64,000 bases of DNA from UBA6049 sp965662345 (GTDB taxonomy: Bacteria > Bacteroidota > Bacteroidia > Flavobacteriales_G > Salibacteraceae). A model generated the notes under the pieces. It was not told the origin of the DNA. It saw only the letters and a program-made list of their open reading frames with translations, and made no database searches. Below, one piece after another: positions 56,899 to 64,000 of the stretch (positions are counted from its first letter, which is position 1; the number at the start of each line of letters is the position of its first letter). The DNA lies in the NCBI GenBank assembly GCA_965662345.1, contig CBFIHE010000001.1, forward strand, positions 124,001-188,000. Reading direction: 5' to 3'. The position numbers and the translations under genes are program-made.

Positions 56899-59212
56899 GT
56901 TAAGCACATTCCTGTTCTTTACCCTTTGCTCGTCTTTTTTAGTTGCACAAGATGCCGTGTATGGTGAGGTAAGAGATGGTATGGGAAATGCCCTACCGGG
57001 AGCACATGTAATCATACAATCAAATTCAAGTGTAGCGGTTACAGATGCCTTGGGTAGGTTTGAGTTATCACTTTCAGAAGGGGAGTACCGCTTACAAGTT
57101 ACCGCTGTTGGTTTTGATACGCTTAACGCTACATTCAAAGTTCCTTTAAATAAAAAGCTCAGGTATAGCCTTACTAGTTCTGCTATTTCTATGGCAATGG
57201 TAACGGTAGAAGAACATAAAAGCATTACCGATGCGTCAACAGGAACAATACATGTTACACGCAGTGATATGCAATTGCAAACTGAGTCTTCTTTATCGGG
57301 TATACTATCGGCAAATCCTGGTGTACGTACCATGAATACTGGTGCAGGAATTGGTAAACCTGTGATTCGAGGAATGTCTGGCAATAGAATTCAGGTTATT
57401 TCACAAGGAGTAAAGCAAGAAGGTCAACAATGGGGGAATGATCACGGTTTAGAAATAGATGCATTTGAGCCTGAGCAGGTTGAGATTATTAAAGGAGCTG
57501 CTGCATTACGCTATGGGTCAGATGCTACAGCTGGTGTTATTCGCATTTTACCAGGTGCACCAGTAGAAGAGGGTCAAACTTCTGTCTCTCCAGAGGTCAT
57601 CTTCAAATCAAATAACAACCTCTATGGTGGCAGCATCGGCTTTGCCAAAGGTTTTTCTAAGGTTTATGTAAGAGCGAGGTATACACAAACCTCTGCAGCA
57701 GACTTCACCGTTCCAACAGACTCGTTCACCTACAACACCTACGTCTTACCTATTTACAATCAAAGATTGAAGAACACGGCCTTTAGAGAGCAACACTTTT
57801 CTGCAGCATTGGGATTAAAAGGTTACAGAGCCTCAGGCGAACTATCCTACACCATGTATGGCCTTAACTCAGGCCTTTTCTCTGGTGCTATGGGAATACC
57901 TCGTTCTTATGATTTACAACACGATGGTAATTACCGGGCTGTTTCATTGCCTTATCAAGATATTACTCATCACAAGTTTGCGGGTAGAGGAGTAGTAGAT
58001 GTTGGAGATAATCATATTCACTTTACGGTGGGGCATCAGTTAAACAGGCGAGAAGAGCACGCGCAGCCACACAATCATGGACTTACTTTCTTGGATACAA
58101 CAAATACGTTGGCGCTAGGATTGGATTTGGAAACAACAACAGCTTCTTTATTCATGGAGACTGAACTGAGTAAATCCATTCGTTTAGAGTACGGAGTAAA
58201 TGGGTCTTTTCTAACAAACACAACAAGTGGGTATGAGTATTTAATACCCAATTATAACCGGTGGAATTCTGGAGCCTTTGTACTTGGAAGTTGGACGCCA
58301 GCTGAAACTTGGGAAATTACCGGTGGAATGCGTTATGATATTTCGAACACCGATGCAGGTGGGGCGCCCTCTAGGCTTAGAAATATATCTGGTGGAATAA
58401 CAGAGGTATTGCCTCCTGCCAATGGGTTTACGCGGTTGTTTACAGGAATGTCTGGCGCAGTGGGAGTATCAAAACGATTTGGGGGTTACACGCAAAAGGT
58501 ATTGGTTTCAAACACCTTTAGGGTACCAAATATTGCTGAGTTAGCTGGTGATGGTATTCATCATGGAACATATAGGCATGAGCGTGGAGATTCTACACTT
58601 AGTCCAGAGAGAGGATGGCAGTTTGATTGGACACATACCTACGAAGAGAAAAGGTTTTTTATAGAGTTGAACGCTTTTGCTTACAGATTTAGCAACTATA
58701 TCTATCTGAATCCATCTCCGTTTTTCTCTGAGTTACCCGATGGAGGTCAGGTTTATCAATACACGCAAAGTGCCGCATGGTTTATTGGTGGGGAGTTAAA
58801 TGCAGAATTGAGGCTCACCAAGCGGATTAGACTAAGAGAAGGTTTTGAGTACGTTAGAGCACAAAACACAGTAACAACACTCCCGCTGCCTTTTATTCCT
58901 CCAGTTAGAAATCAATTGGAAATACGCTATGAGGTAGGCCCTCTCAGTGCATTCTTGAAATGGGAGCATGTTTTTGCTCAAGATAGGGTAGAGCGAAATG
59001 AAAGGGAGACTCCTCAAGCCTCTTTGCTTCATGCGGGCATCACAGGTAGCTTTAGCTTGGGTAAGGTGCCCATACAAGCAACTGTAGCAGCTAATAATTT
59101 ACTGAACACGCCATTTTACGATCACCTAAGCAGATATAGGCAGTTAAATATACCAGAGCCTGGCAGGAATATCATGGTGAGATTCAAGGTTCCGCTTAAG
59201 TGGGAAAACTGA
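56873..59212 (+). CDS. TonB-dependent receptor, probable zinc (ZnuD-like) transporter
   Basis: The 779-residue protein has a signal peptide (LSTFLFFTLCSSFLVAQ) and a CarboxypepD_reg-like domain (about 27-110; YGEVRDGMGNALPGAH). The plug (about 125-235) carries GIGKPVIRGMSGNRIQV, the HGLEIDAFEPEQVEIIKG block and ALRYGSDATAGVI. A barrel ends in MVRFKV. The QWGNDHGLEIDAF stretch and a REEHAQPHNHG loop, rich in His, resemble ZnuD-type zinc receptors. Its start lies inside the end of the Fur/Zur gene (26-base overlap), so both should be controlled by the upstream palindrome. Confidence 0.9.
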   Translation: MAYAKHVLKLSTFLFFTLCSSFLVAQDAVYGEVRDGMGNALPGAHVIIQSNSSVAVTDALGRFELSLSEGEYRLQVTAVGFDTLNATFKVPLNKKLRYSLTSSAISMAMVTVEEHKSITDASTGTIHVTRSDMQLQTESSLSGILSANPGVRTMNTGAGIGKPVIRGMSGNRIQVISQGVKQEGQQWGNDHGLEIDAFEPEQVEIIKGAAALRYGSDATAGVIRILPGAPVEEGQTSVSPEVIFKSNNNLYGGSIGFAKGFSKVYVRARYTQTSAADFTVPTDSFTYNTYVLPIYNQRLKNTAFREQHFSAALGLKGYRASGELSYTMYGLNSGLFSGAMGIPRSYDLQHDGNYRAVSLPYQDITHHKFAGRGVVDVGDNHIHFTVGHQLNRREEHAQPHNHGLTFLDTTNTLALGLDLETTTASLFMETELSKSIRLEYGVNGSFLTNTTSGYEYLIPNYNRWNSGAFVLGSWTPAETWEITGGMRYDISNTDAGGAPSRLRNISGGITEVLPPANGFTRLFTGMSGAVGVSKRFGGYTQKVLVSNTFRVPNIAELAGDGIHHGTYRHERGDSTLSPERGWQFDWTHTYEEKRFFIELNAFAYRFSNYIYLNPSPFFSELPDGGQVYQYTQSAAWFIGGELNAELRLTKRIRLREGFEYVRAQNTVTTLPLPFIPPVRNQLEIRYEVGPLSAFLKWEHVFAQDRVERNERETPQASLLHAGITGSFSLGKVPIQATVAANNLLNTPFYDHLSRYRQLNIPEPGRNIMVRFKVPLKWEN

Positions 59213-59252
59213 TTATAGAATTTATAGTTATTTTCCGCGAAAGACATCTTTT

Positions 59253-60362
59253 ATGACCTATACTGCAGAACAATCGGGTACAATTAAATGGACAGAAGTA
59301 ATCAGTTTGGTTTTTCTCAATGTAGCAGTCCACATAAGTTGGCTCGCTTACTATGAGTATTCTCCAGAGCTTTTGAGTGCTTTTTCGCTAGAGCACTATG
59401 TGGGTCCGTTGTATTGGGCAAAGCTTATTGCTTTAGTTGTTGTTCCTGCTCTTGCGGGTTTTGCTTTAGATAGGTTTATTAAAGTATCACAACGTGCACT
59501 ATTAGTAGGTACACTAGGTGTAATTTTTACGGGAATCATATTTATGATGGTCACATCAACTATGGTTGTAGGCGCAGGTACTGTTCTGGCATCGGCTTTG
59601 CCCATATTGATTGTGCTTTGGTTATTGGGTATGAATGTTTTTGTAGCTCCTGCTCATTCCTATTTGAGAGAGTTTAGTGCCTTGGATAAACTGCCGATTG
59701 CTATGGCCGTGATTGTTTTTACGGCAGATGTAATTTATGCTTTGGAGTCTGTTATTGTTGACTTCATTGTTTGGATGGGTCCTGTGGTAACCTTTTCTGT
59801 TGGAGGCGGCTCGGTACTTTTTAGTGGATTGCTTTTTCAGTACTTCGTAAGAAATGAGGCAGAAGAGCGGCAGGCCCAAGAATTGGTAGATGAAGGTACG
59901 CAGGATATGAAAGTGGTTTTTTCTGCGCTTTTTATTGGTCTAGTTGTGGGTATCTGCCATGCGGTGATCTTACATCTGTATCCTTTTTTGTTGGGGCATG
60001 ATCAACATGAGTTTTTTGGTTTACCAGATAGCTTCTTTCCTGCGGCCATGTTCGGCCTATCGGCTCTATTAGCTTTTGTTGCCTCACGCTTCGTTATGGT
60101 TGTGGAGCCTGCTCCTTCATATATTACAGGAGTTGTGCTTTTGATGCTCAGTATTGTTGTGTTGTTTTTTGGTCAATCTTTTGGTTTTATAATGATCTCG
60201 GGCATCATCTGCTCCGCAGCTTTTTCACTTTTAAGTGTGGCTGCTTTACCTTACCTATTTGCAAGAACGAATATTCGTGCGCTTGGCCTAGTTACAGGTA
60301 TATATCTAGGCTTTACTGAGCTGGCTGATGCTGCTATTGAGCTATTACAAGCAATAAGCTAG
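59253..60362 (+). CDS. Polytopic inner-membrane protein, MFS-like, function unknown
   Basis: The 369-residue protein has about 10-11 hydrophobic helices with a charged cytoplasmic-type loop near residues 200-220 (RNEAEERQAQELVDEGTQD). The first half carries FLNVAVHISWLAYYEYSPELL, and a His-containing HAVILHLYPFLLGHDQHEF loop follows helix 7. The two halves resemble a reduced major-facilitator layout, but the signature GxxxDRxGRR loop is absent. It starts 40 bases after the TonB receptor and 58 bases before the P-type ATPase, so it could belong to the zinc locus or the oxidase locus. Substrate unknown. Confidence 0.6.
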   Translation: MTYTAEQSGTIKWTEVISLVFLNVAVHISWLAYYEYSPELLSAFSLEHYVGPLYWAKLIALVVVPALAGFALDRFIKVSQRALLVGTLGVIFTGIIFMMVTSTMVVGAGTVLASALPILIVLWLLGMNVFVAPAHSYLREFSALDKLPIAMAVIVFTADVIYALESVIVDFIVWMGPVVTFSVGGGSVLFSGLLFQYFVRNEAEERQAQELVDEGTQDMKVVFSALFIGLVVGICHAVILHLYPFLLGHDQHEFFGLPDSFFPAAMFGLSALLAFVASRFVMVVEPAPSYITGVVLLMLSIVVLFFGQSFGFIMISGIICSAAFSLLSVAALPYLFARTNIRALGLVTGIYLGFTELADAAIELLQAIS

Positions 60363-60420
60363 ACGTGATTTATATCATTTTACGCACCATTTAGTCGTAC
60401 CAACTTCGCGTTAACAAAAC

Positions 60421-62859
60421 ATGACGGAAACGAGAGAAGTGCACGAACATCCTAAATGCTACCACTGCGGTGACATTTGTGATCCTGAAATTATTCGGAT
60501 AGAAGAGAAAACCTTTTGCTGTGAGGGATGCAGAACTGTGTACGAATTGTTAGATGATAACGATTTATGCACGTACTACGATTTAGAGCAGAGCCCGGGA
60601 GTTAAAATGAAGAAGAACTTGGGCAACAAGTTCGCTTACCTAGAAAACGAAGAGGTTATAGATTCTCTCGTGGAATTCTCAGATGGAAAGCTTACGAAGG
60701 TGAGGTTCTATATTCCACAGATGCATTGTAGCTCTTGTATTTGGTTGCTAGAGAATTTGTACAGAATGCGCCTTGGTATCATAGAGTCGCGTGTGAATTT
60801 TGTGAAAAAAGAGGCGTATGTAACGTATGAGCATGATGAGGTTTCATTACGCACCTTGGTAGAGCTAATGGCATCTATTGGCTATGAACCCGCCATTAAT
60901 TTACAGAGTGGAACCAAAGAAGCTAAAAAAGCTGTAGATCGGTCATTGTACTACAAACTTGGAATAGCTGGGTTTGCCTTTGGTAATATCATGCTCCTAA
61001 GCTTTCCAGAGTATTTAGATGTACAAGACTTCCTTCAGGCTGAATTCAAAAGGCTCTTTGGTTATCTTAACTTGGCACTAGCATTACCCGTGTTTTTCTA
61101 TTCGGCTTCTGAGTATTTTATCTCTGCATTTAAAGGCCTACGCGCCAAATACGTGAATATAGATGTACCCGTTAGCCTTGGAATCATTGTGTTATTCTTA
61201 CGAAGTGCATTTGAGATTATTTCAGAAACAGGTCCGGGCTTTATGGACTCGTTCAGCATGTTCGTATTCCTTTTACTCGTTGGAAAATGGTATCAAAACA
61301 AGACATATGGCGCTCTGAGTTTCGATAGAGATTACAAATCATACTTCCCCATTGCCATTACAAAATTGGTTGATGGAGCAGAGGTGGCTACTGCGCTTTC
61401 TGCTTTAGATGTTAACGATATTATTCTAGTGAGAAATGGTGAGATTGTACCCGCAGATAGTACGCTTTTATCTAATGAGGCAAAAATAGATTACAGTTTT
61501 GTTACGGGAGAATCTGACCCTGTTTCCAAAAAATCTGCCGATGCCATATATGCAGGTGGCAGGCAGACAGGGGGAGTAATAAAGTTGCGGGTAGATAAAC
61601 CTGTTTCTCAATCTTATTTGACCAGACTATGGAATAAGGAAGCATTCTCAAGAGATAAGACGGCTATGAACAGACTCATAGATAAGGTGAGTAGAAACTT
61701 CACTTTCGCTGTTTTGTTCCTCGCCATTGCATCCCTTGGGTATTGGTTAACTGTTGGTGTAACAGAAGCTGTTTATGTGTTTACAGCAGTACTGATTATA
61801 GCTTGCCCTTGTGCATTGGCGCTTACTGTACCTTTCACTTTCGGAAATGTAATGCGCATCTTTGGAAAACACGGGTTTTACCTAAAGAATACAGACTCCA
61901 TAGAGCGTTTAGCTAAGGTTGATACGTTGGTCTTTGATAAGACTGGTACGCTTACCACTGGCAAAGCCGATGCTGTTTCATATGCGGGTCATGAACTTAG
62001 TTTGAATGAGCTGAAAGCAATAAAAGCAGTGGTTAAACAGAGCAGTCACCCCATTAGTGCTGCACTATACAAGTATTTAACGGGTACTGTTTCTGCTGTT
62101 AGAAGGTTTAATGAAGTTACCGGAGAGGGGGTAGAAGCAGAAACCGAAGAGGGTTTTATTCGAATTGGATCTCATGCGTGGGCAGGAGCTCTACCGTTAG
62201 ACGAAAAGGAGATGCGTTCAAGTATAGCTCACGTTACCATTAACGGTACGTATAAAGGTTACTTCATGCTCAGAAAAGACTACCGCCCAGGGCTAGAAGA
62301 AGTATTGAAAGAGCTTGGGAGTAAGTACGAGTTGTATTTGTTAAGCGGAGATAATGCTGCAGAATTTGATAGGTTAAGGCCTCTTTTTCAATCAGATGAG
62401 CACCTTAAGTTTAATCAAAAGCCTGATGATAAGTTGGCATTCATTCGCACGTTGCGTGAGCATGGCAAGAATGTTTTAATGGTGGGTGATGGATTAAATG
62501 ATGCTGGCGCTTTACAAGAAGCAGATGTAGGTATAAGTATTGCTGATGATATCTTTAAATTTTCACCTGCTTGTGACGCTATCTTAAAAGCACTCAGGTT
62601 TGATGAATTGACCAAGATTATTGACTTTTCGCGTAAGTCTATGCAAATAGTAAAGGCAAGCTTTTTAATTAGCATCACCTACAATACCATAGGAATGATT
62701 TTCGCTCTACAAGGTCTTGTAACTCCGTTGTTTGCAGCAATACTAATGCCTCTTTCTAGTGTAACTGTAGTGACCTTCGTTACTGTTGCTAGTAATTTTA
62801 AAGCAAGGCGTATGGGTTTCAAAGCTCCAGAAACTGAACGCAATGAGATGTTTGTCTAA
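60421..62859 (+). CDS. ccoI: CcoI-type copper-translocating P1B ATPase
   Basis: The 812-residue protein starts with a Cys-rich metal-binding segment (CYHCGDICD, FCCEGCRTVYELL, about residues 13-45). An HMA domain with MHCSSC (about 101-106) follows. P1B motifs are TGES in the actuator, the CPC of IACPCALALT in the sixth helix, the phosphorylated Asp in DKTGTLT, SSHPIS and GDGLNDAGAL. CcoI/FixI ATPases supply copper for cbb3 oxidase assembly. The genes directly downstream, ccoS and ccoN, support that role. Confidence 0.93.
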   Translation: MTETREVHEHPKCYHCGDICDPEIIRIEEKTFCCEGCRTVYELLDDNDLCTYYDLEQSPGVKMKKNLGNKFAYLENEEVIDSLVEFSDGKLTKVRFYIPQMHCSSCIWLLENLYRMRLGIIESRVNFVKKEAYVTYEHDEVSLRTLVELMASIGYEPAINLQSGTKEAKKAVDRSLYYKLGIAGFAFGNIMLLSFPEYLDVQDFLQAEFKRLFGYLNLALALPVFFYSASEYFISAFKGLRAKYVNIDVPVSLGIIVLFLRSAFEIISETGPGFMDSFSMFVFLLLVGKWYQNKTYGALSFDRDYKSYFPIAITKLVDGAEVATALSALDVNDIILVRNGEIVPADSTLLSNEAKIDYSFVTGESDPVSKKSADAIYAGGRQTGGVIKLRVDKPVSQSYLTRLWNKEAFSRDKTAMNRLIDKVSRNFTFAVLFLAIASLGYWLTVGVTEAVYVFTAVLIIACPCALALTVPFTFGNVMRIFGKHGFYLKNTDSIERLAKVDTLVFDKTGTLTTGKADAVSYAGHELSLNELKAIKAVVKQSSHPISAALYKYLTGTVSAVRRFNEVTGEGVEAETEEGFIRIGSHAWAGALPLDEKEMRSSIAHVTINGTYKGYFMLRKDYRPGLEEVLKELGSKYELYLLSGDNAAEFDRLRPLFQSDEHLKFNQKPDDKLAFIRTLREHGKNVLMVGDGLNDAGALQEADVGISIADDIFKFSPACDAILKALRFDELTKIIDFSRKSMQIVKASFLISITYNTIGMIFALQGLVTPLFAAILMPLSSVTVVTFVTVASNFKARRMGFKAPETERNEMFV

Positions 62860-62896
62860 TGTAAAAGACTGATAATTAAACACTTTGACATAAAAC

Positions 62897-62908
62897 TGAC
62901 AAAAGTCA
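62897..62908. promoter_or_regulatory. Possible Crp/Fnr-family operator upstream of ccoS-ccoN
   Basis: TGAC-AAAA-GTCA is a perfect 4-4-4 inverted repeat, 79 bases before the ccoS ATG, in the 128-base gap after ccoI. Crp/Fnr-family sites have the related form TTGAT-N4-ATCAA, and cbb3 genes are commonly oxygen controlled. The half-sites differ from the Fnr consensus, so the call is tentative. Confidence 0.3.
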
Positions 62909-62987
62909 TACTGTTGTGTGACTGCACTCATGTTTTATAGGCTTCTAGTCTGTCACCTTTGTTTACAAATCAGCAAAACGCATTGCA

Positions 62988-63161
62988 ATGAGTGCAATTT
63001 ATGTTCTAATCGGTTTCAGTTTGCTAGCAGCAGTTGGCTTTCTTGGAGCCTTCATTTGGTCTATAAAAGACGGTCAGTACGATGATGATTATACCCCAGG
63101 GGTACGCATTTTATTTGACGACACAACCCAATCAAACAAGTCTAATTCGAATCCTAAATAA
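62988..63161 (+). CDS. ccoS: cbb3 oxidase assembly protein CcoS
   Basis: The 57-residue protein (MSAIYVLIGFSLLAAVGFLG) has one N-terminal membrane helix, then the CcoS landmark FIWSIKDGQYDDDYTPGVRILFDD and a Ser/Asn/Lys-rich tail. CcoS is needed for cofactor insertion into cbb3 oxidase. It sits between the ccoI-like gene and ccoN (7-base gap to ccoN), the standard Bacteroidota order. Confidence 0.93.
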   Translation: MSAIYVLIGFSLLAAVGFLGAFIWSIKDGQYDDDYTPGVRILFDDTTQSNKSNSNPK

Positions 63162-63168
63162 TCCATAG

Positions 63169-64000
63169 ATGGCAGAAAATCAACACGATGGTTCTGTAGA
63201 GCGTAAAGAAACGAGCGCAGACCGAGTAGAAGAAATCAAGCAGAAAGTTGAGGCCAAACCAAAAGCCAATATTGAGCACTTTGAGTATGACAATACAATG
63301 GTGCGAAACTTTGCATTCGCCTCCATTATTTTTGGAGTTGTCGGAATGCTTGTTGGTTTAATTGTGGCACTCCAATTTGTGTATCCAGAATTAAACGGAG
63401 GTATTCCCTATATCACCTTTGGAAGAATAAGACCTCTGCACACCAATGCAGTAATTTTCGCGTTTGTGGGTAATGCCATTTTCTCTGGTGTATATTATTC
63501 GCTTCCAAGACTATTGAAAGCGCCAATGGCCAGTAAGTTCTTATCTAATGTGAACTTTTGGGGTTGGCAATTGATTATTCTAGCAGCAGCTATTACGCTT
63601 CCTTTAGGTTACACGTCAAGTAAAGAATATGCTGAGCTTGAATGGCCTATTGATATTGCAATAGCAGTAGTGTGGGTGGCCTTTGGTTTGAATATGATTC
63701 TAACCATTCTAAAGCGTAGAGAACGTCATTTGTACGTAGCCATATGGTTTTACATTGCTACGTTTCTTACGGTTGCGATGCTGCATATTGTAAATAATAT
63801 AGAGTTACCCGTTACGCTTACTAAATCTTATTCGTGGTACGCGGGAGTGCAAGATGCCCTGATTCAATGGTGGTATGGACACAACGCAGTAGCATTCTTC
63901 TTAACCACTCCAGTTTTGGGATTGATGTACTACTTTGTTCCTAAAGCAGCCAACAGACCTGTATACTCTTATCGCTTGTCTATTATTCACTTCTGGGCAT
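63169..64000 (+). CDS. ccoN: cbb3-type cytochrome c oxidase subunit I, 3' end beyond window
   Basis: The first 277 residues are present. A hydrophilic N-terminal extension (about 1-40, Lys/Glu rich) precedes the first helices. Landmarks include GRIRPLHTNAVIFAFVGNA with the first low-spin haem ligand His and a WWYGHNAVAFFLTTP helix with a Cu-ligand His. It is the catalytic subunit, reducing O2 with high affinity. The frame stays open to 64000, so the gene, and any fusion to ccoO, continues outside. Confidence 0.95.
   Translation, partial: MAENQHDGSVERKETSADRVEEIKQKVEAKPKANIEHFEYDNTMVRNFAFASIIFGVVGMLVGLIVALQFVYPELNGGIPYITFGRIRPLHTNAVIFAFVGNAIFSGVYYSLPRLLKAPMASKFLSNVNFWGWQLIILAAAITLPLGYTSSKEYAELEWPIDIAIAVVWVAFGLNMILTILKRRERHLYVAIWFYIATFLTVAMLHIVNNIELPVTLTKSYSWYAGVQDALIQWWYGHNAVAFFLTTPVLGLMYYFVPKAANRPVYSYRLSIIHFWA

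Noticed and set aside
1..64000. CRISPR array, toxin-antitoxin pair, restriction system, phage or transposon as a novel system
   Set aside because: I saw no regularly spaced repeats, transposase or integrase motifs, methylase motifs or known defence domains. Gene content is mostly housekeeping and surface functions.

Overview
This window comes from the chromosome of a Bacteroidota bacterium, most likely a marine-type member of the Flavobacteriales (Cryomorphaceae/Schleiferiaceae-like; the rank below order is a guess). The evidence is a PorP/SprF-family outer-membrane protein beside a large gliding-motility-type cargo protein, further T9SS cargo with C-terminal sorting domains, a PorE-like TPR/propeller/CRD/OmpA protein, a TonB receptor paired with a DUF4249 lipoprotein, a type B L31 gene next to a GlmU-family gene, and several promoters of the TTG-N16-22-TAnnTTTG type. 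No rRNA, tRNA, CRISPR array, IS element, prophage or plasmid feature was recognised.

Layout. 1-6.6 kb (minus strand): HEAT-like protein, yggS, a DUF1015 protein, lon, a GlmU-family protein and rpmE2. 6.7-12 kb: a beta-helix lipoprotein and a 2Fe-2S ferredoxin on plus, then PorP/SprF and a T9SS type B cargo gene on minus. 12-16 kb: a LuxC-like acyl-CoA reductase diverging from a secreted protein and serC-serA (phosphorylated serine pathway). 16-29.6 kb: an RND/MMPL exporter, DUF4249 plus TonB receptor, an FAH-family hydrolase, a DnaQ-like exonuclease, the PorE-like protein, a lipoylated 2-oxoacid dehydrogenase E2, a GT2 glycosyltransferase and recR. 29.6-36.1 kb (plus): a sodium:solute symporter, a gene remnant, two secreted T9SS cargo proteins and an amino-acid racemase. 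36.1-42.8 kb: a broken signalling gene, an NhaC antiporter, a fused alpha/beta E1 of a 2-oxoacid dehydrogenase, a DadA-like oxidoreductase and a membrane protein. 42.9-45 kb: a decaying two-gene operon. 45.2-49.9 kb (minus): a five-gene CDP-3,6-dideoxyhexose pathway. 50-55.9 kb (minus): a DUF1684 lipoprotein, uvrA, a lytic transglycosylase, rfbC and a DUF3332 protein. 56-59.2 kb: a compact zinc-type locus in which a DUF4625 lipoprotein diverges from a Fur/Zur regulator and a TonB receptor across a perfect 21-bp palindrome. 59.2-64 kb (plus): a polytopic membrane protein, then the start of a cbb3 oxidase locus (ccoI-like P-type ATPase, ccoS, ccoN running off the end).

How the parts fit. The sugar cluster should convert glucose-1-phosphate and CTP into a CDP-3,6-dideoxyhexose; the epimerase-plus-reductase pair points to an ascarylose-like product for surface glycans. 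The E2 and fused E1 are probably parts of one branched-chain-type dehydrogenase encoded 12 kb apart. The P-type ATPase, CcoS and CcoN begin a microaerobic terminal-oxidase module.

The most unusual signal is gene decay at three places: a C-terminal remnant of an ABC-permease/M1 aminopeptidase fusion (31.1-31.8 kb), a response-regulator/histidine-kinase chimera with an in-frame stop (36.1-36.8 kb), and a PQQ-propeller operon with two frameshifts and one nonsense codon (42.9-45.0 kb). I did not find a convincing wholly new biological system. The most testable regulatory novelties are the Zur-like palindrome at 56425-56445 and the ACCGGT hairpin with an A9 tract between the promoter and start codon of the sugar cluster.
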